The position numbers and the translations under genes are program-made. Source: Microtetraspora malaysiensis (lineage in GTDB: Bacteria > Actinomycetota > Actinomycetes > Streptosporangiales > Streptosporangiaceae). Taken from it: a stretch of 64,000 nucleotides of DNA. The notes beneath the pieces are model-generated. The model had not been told where the DNA came from and searched no databases. It was given only the letters and a program-made list of their open reading frames with translations. This document shows positions 7,557 through 16,125 of the stretch, in pieces. Each line of letters starts with the position of its first letter. The first letter of the stretch is position 1. The DNA is taken from positions 186,001 through 250,000 of the forward strand of contig NZ_BBYJ01000010.1 of the NCBI RefSeq assembly GCF_001528665.1. Reading direction: 5' to 3'.

Positions 7557-10130
7557 CTACTCTCCGCGCAGATCGGCGAGCAGTCCCGGCAGGTCATCCG
7601 GCTTGACGAGGACCTCGCGCGCCTTGGACCCCTCGCTCGGACCGACGACATTGCGGCTCTCCAGCAGGTCCATCAACCGCCCCGCCTTGGCGAAACCGAC
7701 CCGCAGCTTGCGCTGCAACATCGACGTGGAGCCGAACTGGGTCGAGACGATCAGCTCCGCCGCCTGGATCAGCAGGTCGAGGTCGTCGCCGATCTCCTCG
7801 TCGATCTCGCGCTTGGCCGAGGCCGGGGCGGCCACGTCCTCGCGGTACTCGACCTGCATCTGCGACTTGCAGTGCTCGACGACGTCGGCGATCTCCTTCT
7901 CGGAGACGAAAGCGTTCTGCAGGCGCATGGGCTTGCTCGCGCCCATCGGCAGGAACAGCGCGTCACCCTGCCCGACCAGCTTCTCCGCGCCCGGCTGGTC
8001 GAGGATGACCCGGGAGTCGGCGAGCGAGGAGGTCGCGAACGCGAGCCGGGACGGCACATTGGCCTTGATCAGGCCGGTGACGACGTCCACGGACGGCCGC
8101 TGCGTGGCGATCACCAGGTGGATGCCGGCGGCGCGGGCGAGCTGGGTGATGCGGACGATCGAGTCCTCCACGTCACGCGGCGCGACCATCATCAGGTCGG
8201 CGAGCTCGTCGACGATCACCAGAAGATAAGGGTAGGGCTGGTAGACGCGCTCGCTGCCGGGCGGCGGGATGAGCTTGCCCGCGCGTACGGCCTTGTTGAA
8301 ATCGTCCACGTGCCGGAAGCCGCTGGCCGCGAGGTCGTCGTAGCGCCGGTCCATCTCGCCGACGACCCATTCGAGGGCCTCGGCGGCCTTCTTCGGGTTG
8401 GTGATGATCGGCGTGATGAGGTGCGGGATGCCCTCATAGGAGGACAGCTCCACCCGCTTGGGATCGACGAGCACCATCCGGACCTCGTCCGGGGTGGACC
8501 GCATCAGGATCGAGCTGATCAGGCCGTTGATGCAGGTCGACTTGCCCGCGCCGGTGGCGCCCGCGATGAGGATGTGCGGCATCTTGGCGAGGTTCGCCAC
8601 TATGGTGCGGCCCTCGACGTCCTTACCGAGGCCCACGATCATCGGATGGTGGTCCGCCTGGGCCACCTGGGAGCGCAGCACGTCGCCGAGCGAGACGAGG
8701 TCCTTGTCGGTGTTGGGGATCTCCACGCCGATCGCCGACTTGCCGGGGATCGGGGACAGGATTCTGACATCGGCGGACTTGACGGCGTAGGCGATGTTCT
8801 TGGTGAGCGCCGTGACCTTCTCGACCTTGACCGCCGGGCCCAGCTCGATCTCGTACCGGGTGACGGTCGGCCCCCGGGTGAACCCGATCACCTGCGCATC
8901 GATGCCGAACTGCTCCAGCACGCTGCTCAGCGCGTTCACCACGATCGTGTTGGCCTTCGTCTGCGGCTTGGGCGCCGACCCCGTCCGCAGCATCTGCGTG
9001 TCCGGCAGCGTGTACGGCCCGGCCTGCGGCGAGAGAACGAGCTGCTCGACCTTGCGCGGCGCCGGGGTCGGCTCCGGCGGCGGGGAGGGCGCCTTGGCCG
9101 AAGCCGCCGCGGTCTCCGCCTCGTCGTCGACCAGCCCGGGGACGATCTCCGGCGCGTGGTCCGCGCGCCGTCCCTCGTCCTCCGACAGCACCGGGGTGTC
9201 GTACGGCTTGACGTTGTCGCCGATCTCAGTCTCGCCGTCGGACGTCCCCGGCTTCTTCCGTACGCGCTTGGGACGCTGCGACTTAGACCGGTCGCCGGAG
9301 GAGCCCCGCCCGGCCGAGTCCGGGCGCTGGAAGAGCATGTGCCGGATCTCGGCGAGGCGCTCAGGGACCCGGTGGACCGGGGTGGCCGTGATGACCAGGA
9401 CGCCGAAGCCCGACAGCATCAGCAGCAACGGGATCGTGATGAACGCGGGCAGGATGCTCGACGGCGGGGCCGAGACGAGGAAGCCTAGCATCCCCCCGGC
9501 CTCCGAGATCTTGTCCATGCCGTCGTTCGGCCCGCCCGAGGGGTACGGCGTGCCGTGCGTCACGTGGACGATCCCGAGGATGCCGGTCAGCAGCGCCGCC
9601 CAGCCGATGCCCATCCGGCCGGTCTCCGCGTTCTGGTCGGGGTGGCGCAGGAAGCGCCAGGCGAGCAGCCCGAGCAGGAACGGCACCGACCAGGTGAGCG
9701 CGCCGACGGTGCCGTGGATGACGGCGTCGACCACCGCGGCGACGCCGGTCTTGGTGTCCCGCCAGGTCATCGCGGCCACCACGATCGCGCCGGCGAGCAC
9801 CGAGAGGCCGAGGCCGTCACGGCGGTGCGCCGGGTCGAGGTCGCGGGCGCCCTGCCCGAGAGCGCGTACGGCGCTACCCATGCCGTTGGCGATCACGGAC
9901 CAGACGCCGATGACCAGCTTGCCGATCATGAGGAAGACCCAGCTCACCGGGTCCTGGCCGGTCGCGACCTGACGAGAGCGGGCCGAGCGGGACCCGGAGC
10001 CGGACGGGCGGGAACCCGACCCGGACCGGCCGCGGGACCCCGACGGCGTCCGCTTGGCGGCGGCCGGGCGGGACCCGGTCCGCGGCGTGGGACGTTTCCC
10101 TGAACCGTTGCCGGACGTACGGGTGGCCAT
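7557..10130 (-). CDS. ftsK: DNA translocase FtsK/SpoIIIE
   Basis: 857 residues from the ATG at 10130 (MATRTSGNG); an upstream start adds 15 non-conserved residues. A basic Ser/Gly/Arg-rich N-terminal stretch is followed by four to five membrane helices (about residues 55-260), a Pro/Glu-rich linker, and a RecA-like motor with Walker A GATGAGKST near residue 520 and LVDPKRVEL downstream. A C-terminal gamma winged helix (STSMLQRKLRVGFAKAGRLMDLLE) recognises KOPS-type DNA in the family. It pumps chromosome DNA at the division or sporulation septum. Length and architecture match Streptomyces FtsK. Confidence 0.95.
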   Translation of the reverse strand: MATRTSGNGSGKRPTPRTGSRPAAAKRTPSGSRGRSGSGSRPSGSGSRSARSRQVATGQDPVSWVFLMIGKLVIGVWSVIANGMGSAVRALGQGARDLDPAHRRDGLGLSVLAGAIVVAAMTWRDTKTGVAAVVDAVIHGTVGALTWSVPFLLGLLAWRFLRHPDQNAETGRMGIGWAALLTGILGIVHVTHGTPYPSGGPNDGMDKISEAGGMLGFLVSAPPSSILPAFITIPLLLMLSGFGVLVITATPVHRVPERLAEIRHMLFQRPDSAGRGSSGDRSKSQRPKRVRKKPGTSDGETEIGDNVKPYDTPVLSEDEGRRADHAPEIVPGLVDDEAETAAASAKAPSPPPEPTPAPRKVEQLVLSPQAGPYTLPDTQMLRTGSAPKPQTKANTIVVNALSSVLEQFGIDAQVIGFTRGPTVTRYEIELGPAVKVEKVTALTKNIAYAVKSADVRILSPIPGKSAIGVEIPNTDKDLVSLGDVLRSQVAQADHHPMIVGLGKDVEGRTIVANLAKMPHILIAGATGAGKSTCINGLISSILMRSTPDEVRMVLVDPKRVELSSYEGIPHLITPIITNPKKAAEALEWVVGEMDRRYDDLAASGFRHVDDFNKAVRAGKLIPPPGSERVYQPYPYLLVIVDELADLMMVAPRDVEDSIVRITQLARAAGIHLVIATQRPSVDVVTGLIKANVPSRLAFATSSLADSRVILDQPGAEKLVGQGDALFLPMGASKPMRLQNAFVSEKEIADVVEHCKSQMQVEYREDVAAPASAKREIDEEIGDDLDLLIQAAELIVSTQFGSTSMLQRKLRVGFAKAGRLMDLLESRNVVGPSEGSKAREVLVKPDDLPGLLADLRGE

Positions 10131-10196
10131 GATGTCAAAGTTACCCGCGAGACTCGGCCGAGATCCCGGAGGCACGCCGAAGGGAGCTCCAGCCGG

Positions 10197-10958
10197 TCAG
10201 CTCTCCACGGTGCGGCCGCCGAGCCGGGCGTAGTCGGGGTCGGCGACGTCGAGCCCGGGCAACTCGGCCGCGTAGACCTCCGCGTCGTCGCACGGGTGGT
10301 AGCCGAGGGCCCGTCCCGGCTCCAGGTCGAGCCACCCCCTGGTGTTGGCCGACACGCCCCACACCAGCGCGTAGGTCAGGTCCGGTGCCGTCAGGCAGGC
10401 GTGGGCCAGCCGCACCATGTCGCCCGGGCTGAGCCACGTGGACAGGGCTCGGGCGTCGGGCGGACGGGGCTCGAAGGAGCCGATGCGCAGGCAGGCCACG
10501 CGCATGCCGTACCGGTCGGCGTAGTACCGCCCCAGGGCCTCGCCGTACGCCTTGGAGACGCCGTAGAGCGAGTCGGGCCGGACCGGCGTGTCGGCCGGGG
10601 CGCACTTCTGGCGCGGCGTGAACCCGGCGGCGTGGTTGCTGCTGGCGAAGACGATCCGTTCCACGCCCGCGAGCCGCGCCGCCTCGAAGACCCGATACGT
10701 CCCCTCGATATTGGCGTCGAGCACGCTGTCGAAGGACGCGCCCGTCGAGGGGTCGCCCGCCAGGTGGACGACGGCGCGCACACCCTCCATGGCACGGGTG
10801 AGCGTCGCGGGGTCGGTGATGTCACCGACGACCTGGTCGATGCCGGCATCCCCGATCGGGGCCCGGTCAGTGAGGCGCAGCCGGTGCCCGAGCGCGGGCA
10901 GTCCCCCGCGCAGACAGGCGCCGATGCGACCCGCGGCGCCCGTGATGAGCGTGATCAT
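10197..10958 (-). CDS. NAD-dependent epimerase/dehydratase, uronate dehydrogenase-like
   Basis: 253 residues, extended SDR fold: GAAGRIG nucleotide loop, IVFASSNH and LYGVSKAYGE (Tyr-x3-Lys). The series SSNHAAGF, RPDSLYGVSK, RIGSFEP, LSTWLSPGDMVRL and VWGVSANTRGW is the pattern I know from Agrobacterium uronate dehydrogenase, which oxidises glucuronate or galacturonate to the aldaro-lactone with NAD. The divergent gene at 11268 is a ketoglutarate-semialdehyde-type dehydrogenase, the last step of the same oxidative uronate route, which supports the call. The intermediate dehydratase genes are not in the window. Confidence 0.8.
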   Translation of the reverse strand: MITLITGAAGRIGACLRGGLPALGHRLRLTDRAPIGDAGIDQVVGDITDPATLTRAMEGVRAVVHLAGDPSTGASFDSVLDANIEGTYRVFEAARLAGVERIVFASSNHAAGFTPRQKCAPADTPVRPDSLYGVSKAYGEALGRYYADRYGMRVACLRIGSFEPRPPDARALSTWLSPGDMVRLAHACLTAPDLTYALVWGVSANTRGWLDLEPGRALGYHPCDDAEVYAAELPGLDVADPDYARLGGRTVES

Positions 10959-11267
10959 GTACCGACCCTAGTGGCCCTCCCGCCGATTTTTGCCCCGGGC
11001 AAACCTTGCCGATCACGGCACTGGCCGCCGGCACGGCGAAGCTGGGAGCTCGATCGCAGAGTGCGGCTGCCGGTGGTCACGGGACCGGTCGGGCGGCCCA
11101 CTGGTGATGCCCGCCCGGCCGCGCCTCGGTCCGGCGGGGTTGTCCACAGGACGGTGACACCGGTCACCTTGTCACGAGCCGCCTGGTGCAGGATGGGTCC
11201 AGCCGCCGGCGCCTGGCCCGCGCCCCTCCGGCGGACCGCGTGAGATCGTGATTGGAGACCCACACCG
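10959..11267. promoter_or_regulatory. divergent promoter region with an inverted repeat at 11153-11168
   Basis: 309 bp without a credible gene separates the two divergent dehydrogenases. It contains GGTGAC-ACCG-GTCACC at 11153-11168, about 100 bp before the rightward start, followed by another GTCAC. A repressor site controlling one or both genes is plausible; I cannot assign a regulator. GGAGAC before 11268 is the ribosome site of the downstream gene. Confidence 0.35.
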
Positions 11268-12791
11268 ATGACCCTTTGGAGCGTCGACGCCCGCACCGGC
11301 GACCCCCGCGGCGAGTTCGCCGAGTCATCCGCTGATCAGGTCGATCTGGCTTGCCATACCGCCGAGGCGACCCGGCGGGCGCTGGACGAGGCGGGCCCGC
11401 GCGGACGCGCGGAGCTGCTGGAGGCGATCGCCGCCGAGCTGGAGGCGGCCAGGGACGCGCTCGTCGCCGCCTCCGACGCCGAAACCGCGCTCGGCGTGCC
11501 GCGGCTGACGGGCGAGGTGGGCCGGGCCGCCGGGCAGTTCCGGCTGTTCGCCGCGGCGTTGCGCGAGGGGTCCTTCCTGGACGTGCGCGTCGACCTGCCC
11601 GCCCCCTCGGCGACGCCGCCGCGCCCCGACCTGCGCCGGATGAACGTGCCCGTCGGCGTGGTGGCCGTGTTCTCCGCGAGTAACTTCCCGCTCGCCTTCA
11701 GCGTCAGCGGGGGCGACACCGCGAGCGCCCTCGCCGCCGGCTGCCCGGTCGTGGTCAAGGCCCACCCGCTGCACCCCGAGACCTCGGAGCTCGCCTTGGC
11801 GGCACTGCGCGCCGGAGCGCGCAAGGCCGGCCTGCCCGCGGACGTCGTCCAGCTCGTCCACGGCCAGGACGCCGGGATCGCCCTGGTCCGCCACCCGCTC
11901 GTGAAGGCCGTGGGCTTCACCGGGTCGGTCCCCGGAGGCCGCCACCTGCACGACGTGGCGAAGTCGCGGCCCGAGCCGATCCCCTTCTACGGCGAGCTGG
12001 GCAGCCTCAACCCGCTGGTCGTCACGCCGGGTGCGGCGCAGGCGCGCGGCGCCGAGATCGCCTCCGGTCTGGCCGCGTCCGCGACGCTCGGCTCCGGACA
12101 GTTCTGCACCAAGCCGGGCCTCGTCCTCGCCCCCGCCACGGACGCGGGTCGCGCGCTGGTCGAGGCGCTGGCCGCGCACTTCACCGAGACCGGGCCGCAG
12201 GTGCTGCTCGGCGACAACATTCGCCGCGGCTTCGCGTCGGGGGCGGACGCCCGCTCCTCGCTGCCCGGCGTGACCGTCGCCGCCACGGGCAAGCCCGGGG
12301 ACGACCGGCAGGTGGCCGCGCGCCTGCTGACCGCCCCCGCCACGCTGCTCTCCGACGGGAACGCCGCCGAGCTGCTCCTTGAGGAGTGCTTCGGCCCGCT
12401 GACCGTCGTGCTGACATACCAGGACGAGGACGAGCTGGTGGCGGCGCTGTCGGCCACGCCCGGCAACCTGACCGCCACCCTGCACAGCGAGCCTGGCGAG
12501 GAGGAGCCGGCGACGCGGCTGCTGTCCGTCCTGCGCGACCGCGCCGGTCGGCTGATCTTCAATGGGTACCCAACCGGCGTCGCGGTGTCCTGGGCTCAGC
12601 AGCACGGCGGGCCGTACCCCTCGTCCACCGAGCCGGCCACGACCTCGGTGGGTCAGGCGGCGATCTTCCGCTTCCTCAGACCGGTGGCCTACCAGGACAC
12701 TCCCCAGGCCCTGCTGCCCGAGGCGCTGCGCGACGACAACCCGCTGCGGGTGCCCCGCCACGTGGACGGCGTCCTGGACCTGCCGCGCTGA
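11268..12791 (+). CDS. NADP-type aldehyde dehydrogenase, alpha-ketoglutarate semialdehyde dehydrogenase-like
   Basis: 507 residues of the aldehyde dehydrogenase superfamily. Catalytic Cys280 lies in GSGQFCTKPG and the general base Glu243 in FYGELGSLNP; the nucleotide-binding segment FSASNFPLAFS is intact. The FCTKPG and GELGSLNP motifs belong to the branch containing 2,5-dioxovalerate (alpha-ketoglutarate semialdehyde) dehydrogenase, which finishes the uronate/aldarate, pentose and hydroxyproline routes. Being divergent from a uronate dehydrogenase-like gene fits the uronate route. The start ATG follows GGAGAC. NADP preference is a family inference. Confidence 0.85.
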   Translation: MTLWSVDARTGDPRGEFAESSADQVDLACHTAEATRRALDEAGPRGRAELLEAIAAELEAARDALVAASDAETALGVPRLTGEVGRAAGQFRLFAAALREGSFLDVRVDLPAPSATPPRPDLRRMNVPVGVVAVFSASNFPLAFSVSGGDTASALAAGCPVVVKAHPLHPETSELALAALRAGARKAGLPADVVQLVHGQDAGIALVRHPLVKAVGFTGSVPGGRHLHDVAKSRPEPIPFYGELGSLNPLVVTPGAAQARGAEIASGLAASATLGSGQFCTKPGLVLAPATDAGRALVEALAAHFTETGPQVLLGDNIRRGFASGADARSSLPGVTVAATGKPGDDRQVAARLLTAPATLLSDGNAAELLLEECFGPLTVVLTYQDEDELVAALSATPGNLTATLHSEPGEEEPATRLLSVLRDRAGRLIFNGYPTGVAVSWAQQHGGPYPSSTEPATTSVGQAAIFRFLRPVAYQDTPQALLPEALRDDNPLRVPRHVDGVLDLPR

Positions 12792-12802
12792 TCCCCAACG
12801 GG

Positions 12803-12844
12803 CAACTCTTGAACTTATCAATAGTTGACCCTATAAAGAGAATG
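12803..12844 (+). promoter_or_regulatory. leaderless sigma-70-type promoter with overlapping MarR operator
   Basis: TTGAAC (12809-12814) and TATAAA (12832-12837) are 17 bp apart. The expected transcription start, about 7 bp after the -10, falls on the GTG at 12844, so the MarR mRNA should be leaderless. A 25-bp palindrome centred at 12815 covers the -35: CAACT (12803-12807) pairs with AGTTG (12823-12827), and TTGA (12809-12812) with TCAA (12818-12821), with one mismatched pair between them. This is the expected geometry for MarR autorepression. Confidence 0.75.
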
Positions 12845-13284
12845 TGCGTGACGAGACGTCCGAGGACAGGTTCTTCCGCGAGCTGGGCGGCGCCTGCTCT
12901 GAGCTGAGACAGGCGTTCGCCCGGCATGTGGGGATGAGTGCCCACCGAGTGCAGTTGCTCGTTCGGCTGCGGCGTGCGGGCGAGACCAGCCACAGCGACC
13001 TGCGCCAGGCGCTGGGCCTCGACGGTGCGAGCATCACCCGGCTGGTCAAGGAACTGGAGAGCGAAGGACTGGCCGGCCGCCGCCTCGATCCGGCGGACAA
13101 CCGCTACACCCTGGCCGCGCTGACTCCCGCCGGCGAACAGGCCGCCGCAGATCTGGAGCGATCACACCAGGCGTACCAAGAGCGGCTGCTGGACGGCGTC
13201 GCCACACAAGAGCAGGAGATCGTGCTGCGCGTCCTGCGGCGCGTCCGCGCGAACATCACCGGGCAGGAGACCCATGACCAATGA
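12844..13284 (+). CDS. MarR-family transcriptional regulator
   Basis: 146 residues from GTG. The central winged helix (SHSDLRQALGLDGASITRLVKELE, wing RRLDPADNRYTLAALTPAG) is the MarR signature with the conserved D-x-R-x-x-x-L-x-L-T-x-x-G pattern. MarR dimers repress neighbouring genes and release DNA on binding small aromatic or toxic ligands, or on oxidation. The start is supported by a promoter placing transcription initiation at the GTG. The downstream SnoaL-like gene overlaps its end by 11 bp and is co-transcribed. Confidence 0.9.
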   Translation: MRDETSEDRFFRELGGACSELRQAFARHVGMSAHRVQLLVRLRRAGETSHSDLRQALGLDGASITRLVKELESEGLAGRRLDPADNRYTLAALTPAGEQAAADLERSHQAYQERLLDGVATQEQEIVLRVLRRVRANITGQETHDQ

Positions 13285-13615
13285 CGTGCGGGCGGCGGCC
13301 CGACGGATGTACGCGGCGTTCAACGCCCACGACCATGACGCCGCCCAAAACATCTTCACGGCCGACTTCTACAGCCACCCCTTGGCCACCACCGGGCCGG
13401 ACAGCGTCGTCCATGCCTGGCGGCGGCTCCACGAGACCTTCCCCGAGGCCCACGTCACCGTCGAGGACATGGTTGTCGAAGGGGACATGGCCGCCGTCCG
13501 CACGCGCGTGCACGGCGTTCCCGGACAGCAGTCGCCCATGATGCTGGAGTTCTTCCGCGTGCGCGACGGACGCATCTCCGAGCTGTGGGGCCTGTCCTCC
13601 CTGCAGCGCTCCTGA
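13274..13615 (+). CDS. SnoaL-like / NTF2-fold small protein
   Basis: 113 residues. The NTF2-like cone fold is indicated by MYAAFNAHDHDAAQNIF at the start, the central FPEAHVTVEDMVVEGDMAAVRTRV, and the end strand MMLEFFRVRDGRISELWGL. SnoaL-like proteins include polyketide cyclases, ester cyclases and many uncharacterised enzymes acting on small hydrophobic molecules. Overlap with marR suggests it is the MarR target. Substrate unknown. Confidence 0.85.
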   Translation: MTNDVRAAARRMYAAFNAHDHDAAQNIFTADFYSHPLATTGPDSVVHAWRRLHETFPEAHVTVEDMVVEGDMAAVRTRVHGVPGQQSPMMLEFFRVRDGRISELWGLSSLQRS

Positions 13616-13684
13616 AGTCCTGCTCCCGACGGCCGCCTGCAGCGCGTTTCGCGATCTCGGTTGCCGGGATTTCGTCGGAAGGCG

Positions 13685-14194
13685 TCAGCCGACCAGGGAG
13701 AGCCACCGGTCGTGGGCCCCTCCGAAGGGGCCGTCACCGCGCCGTACCGCGTCCATCAGCCAGGCGGCCGACCGCTCCGCCTGGCTGATGATCTCCGCCG
13801 GATAGCCGTAAATCACCTGGTGCTCGGCGAACTCGTCCTCGTCGTCGAGATGCAGGCGGCCGTCCTGGAAGCGCAGCACGTCGAGATCCAGATCGACCAT
13901 GGTCACCTCGCCGTCACGCCACTCGGGCACGGTGGTGACATCGCAGTAGATCGCCGTCTTGTGGTCGGCGGGGTTGAACGTGGCCGTCCACCACGCCTGG
14001 TGGGGGAACAGGATCACGAACGGCCGCTCCCATACGACCGGAGGCTCCTCGCCCCTGCGGCCGCTGGTCCCGGCCGGGCACCCCACCCACACGCCGAACT
14101 CGTCGTCTCCGAGCAGGCGTGCCCGATGGTTCCAGTGCAGCGACCCGCCGTACTTGCGGTATACGACCCTGACCTGATCCGCCTCGGCCGTCAC
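13685..14194 (-). CDS. DUF402 family protein
   Basis: 169 residues from GTG at 14194, preceded by GGGAGGAAGG; an upstream extension lacks a ribosome site. It carries the DUF402 hallmarks VYRKYGGSLHWNHRARLLG, WWTATFN, IYCDVTT and the acidic DLDLDVLRFQDGRLHLDDEDEF. Members have a beta-barrel with an acidic metal site; characterised relatives hydrolyse nucleoside di/triphosphates or act in fosfomycin biosynthesis (FomD). A phosphatase role is a family inference. It is convergent with the MarR operon. Confidence 0.85.
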   Translation of the reverse strand: MTAEADQVRVVYRKYGGSLHWNHRARLLGDDEFGVWVGCPAGTSGRRGEEPPVVWERPFVILFPHQAWWTATFNPADHKTAIYCDVTTVPEWRDGEVTMVDLDLDVLRFQDGRLHLDDEDEFAEHQVIYGYPAEIISQAERSAAWLMDAVRRGDGPFGGAHDRWLSLVG

Positions 14195-14264
14195 GCGGCC
14201 CCTTCCTCCCGTACGTCGATGATCGCTCCGAACGTACGCGCCGGCGCACCGGTCGCACAAGGTG

Positions 14265-14299
14265 AGGAGCACCGGGCACACACGGTCCCCGGTGCTCCT
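14265..14299 (-). terminator. hairpin terminator downstream of rnj
   Basis: Perfect 12-bp stem AGGAGCACCGGG (14265-14276) / CCCGGTGCTCCT (14288-14299), 11-nt loop, 4 bp past the rnj stop. There is no U-tract, which is common for actinobacterial terminators. Confidence 0.7.
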
Positions 14300-14303
14300 T
14301 CCG

Positions 14304-15989
14304 CTATACCTCGACCACCACGGGGATGATCATCGGGCGGCGGCGGTAGGTGTCGCTCACCCACCGGCCGACCGTGCGACGAACCGCGCGGCGGATCTGC
14401 TGCACGTCCGCGACCCCGTCGGCCGCCGCCTCCTGAAGGGCGGCCTCGATCTGCGGGATGACCCCGTCGAGCGCGTCCGGATCGATGCCGGAACCGCGAG
14501 CGGTGATCTCGGGACCTCCGGTCAGCTTGCCGGTCGTCGAGTCGACCACCACGACGACGGAGATGAAGCCCTCGTCGCCAAGGATGCGGCGGTCCTTGAG
14601 CGCGATGTCCGTGATGTCGCCGACCGACGTCCCATCGACGAACACGTAGCCGCAGGCGACCGCCCCTGTGATCCGCGCCTGACCGTCGACGAGGTCGACC
14701 ACCACGCCGTCGTCGGCGATGACGATGTTCTCGTCAGGCACGCCGGTCAGCCGCGCGAGCTGGGCGTGCGCCCGCAGGTGCCGCCACTCCCCGTGCACCG
14801 GCATGAAGTTCGACGGCTTGGTGAGGTTCAGCACGTACAACAGCTCACCGGCCGCCGCGTGCCCGGACACGTGGACGCGGGCATTGCCCTTGTGCACGAC
14901 TCGGGCACCCCAGCGGCTCAGGCCGTTGATGACCTTGTTGACCGCCGTCTCGTTGCCCGGGACCAGCGAGGACGCCAGCAGGACCGTGTCGCCGGCAGCG
15001 ATCCGGATGGGGTGGTCGCGGTTGGCCATGCGCGACAGCGCGGCCATCGGCTCCCCCTGGGACCCGGTGCAGATCAGCACCACGTCCTCCGGCGGCCGCT
15101 CCTCGATCTCGCGGGAGTCGACCAGCAGCCCGGCGGGCACGTTGAGGTAGCCGAGGTCGCGGGCCACCCCCATGTTGCGGACCATGGACCGGCCGATCAG
15201 CGCCACCTTGCGCCCGTGCTTTTCCGCCGCGTCCATGACCTGCTGCACGCGGTGGATGTGCGAGGCGAAGCTGGCCACGATGATCCGCTTCTCGGCGGTG
15301 CGGAAGACGCCGTCGATGACCGGGGCGATGTCCCGCTCACTGGTGACGAAGCCGGGCACTTCGGCGTTCGTCGAGTCCGACATCAGGAGGTCGACGCCCT
15401 CGGCCCCGAGCCGGGCGAACCCGCCGAGGTCGGTCAGCCGCCCGTCCATCGGGAGCTGGTCCATCTTGAAGTCGCCGGTGTGCAGCACGATGCCGGCCGG
15501 CGTCCTGACCGCGACCGCGAGGGCGTCCGGGATCGAGTGGTTGACCGCGAAGAACTCGCACTCGAACGGCCCGAACCGGCGCCGCTCCCCCTCGATGACC
15601 TCGACCTTGACCGGCTGCATCCGGTGTTCGGTGAGCTTGCTCTCGATCAGGCCCAGGGTCAGCCGCGACCCGACCAGCGGCAGGTCCCGACGCTCCCGCA
15701 GGAGGTACGGCACCGCGCCGATGTGGTCCTCGTGGGCATGGGTCAGGACGACCGCCTCGATGTCATCCAGTCGGTCGCGGATGTAGTCGAAGTCGGGCAG
15801 GATCAGGTCGATGCCCGGCTGCTCGGGGTCGGGGAAAAGCACCCCGCAGTCCACCACGAGCAGACGGCCGTCGAACTCGAAGACCGCCATGTTGCGGCCG
15901 ATCTCCCCGAGACCGCCAAGCGCGACGATGCGCAGGCCGCCCGCGGGCAGCGGCGGCGGAGGCCCGAGTTCAGGATGCGGATGGCTCAT
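14304..15989 (-). CDS. rnj: ribonuclease J
   Basis: 561 residues of the metallo-beta-lactamase/beta-CASP fold. The zinc-binding motif HAHEDH is at residues 84-89 and the following His in the LHTGDFK segment. The beta-CASP and C-terminal domains contain SDSTNA, ICTGSQGEPMAALSRMA and the HVSGHA motif. RNase J combines endonuclease and 5-prime exonuclease activity in mRNA decay and rRNA maturation. AGGAG precedes the ATG. It lies 136 bp downstream of dapA on the same strand, the standard actinobacterial pairing. Confidence 0.95.
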   Translation of the reverse strand: MSHPHPELGPPPPLPAGGLRIVALGGLGEIGRNMAVFEFDGRLLVVDCGVLFPDPEQPGIDLILPDFDYIRDRLDDIEAVVLTHAHEDHIGAVPYLLRERRDLPLVGSRLTLGLIESKLTEHRMQPVKVEVIEGERRRFGPFECEFFAVNHSIPDALAVAVRTPAGIVLHTGDFKMDQLPMDGRLTDLGGFARLGAEGVDLLMSDSTNAEVPGFVTSERDIAPVIDGVFRTAEKRIIVASFASHIHRVQQVMDAAEKHGRKVALIGRSMVRNMGVARDLGYLNVPAGLLVDSREIEERPPEDVVLICTGSQGEPMAALSRMANRDHPIRIAAGDTVLLASSLVPGNETAVNKVINGLSRWGARVVHKGNARVHVSGHAAAGELLYVLNLTKPSNFMPVHGEWRHLRAHAQLARLTGVPDENIVIADDGVVVDLVDGQARITGAVACGYVFVDGTSVGDITDIALKDRRILGDEGFISVVVVVDSTTGKLTGGPEITARGSGIDPDALDGVIPQIEAALQEAAADGVADVQQIRRAVRRTVGRWVSDTYRRRPMIIPVVVEV

Positions 15990-16125
15990 GCGAACTCCTC
16001 GATCCGCCCACCGCGGGTTCCGATCGCTCCCCCGTTCACCGGTTCTCCCCGCCGGTCGGCTGGATCCCCCGGAGATCGCGACCGTTATGTCTGGTGATGC
16101 GCTTGCTCATTCGTCTCCATCATTA

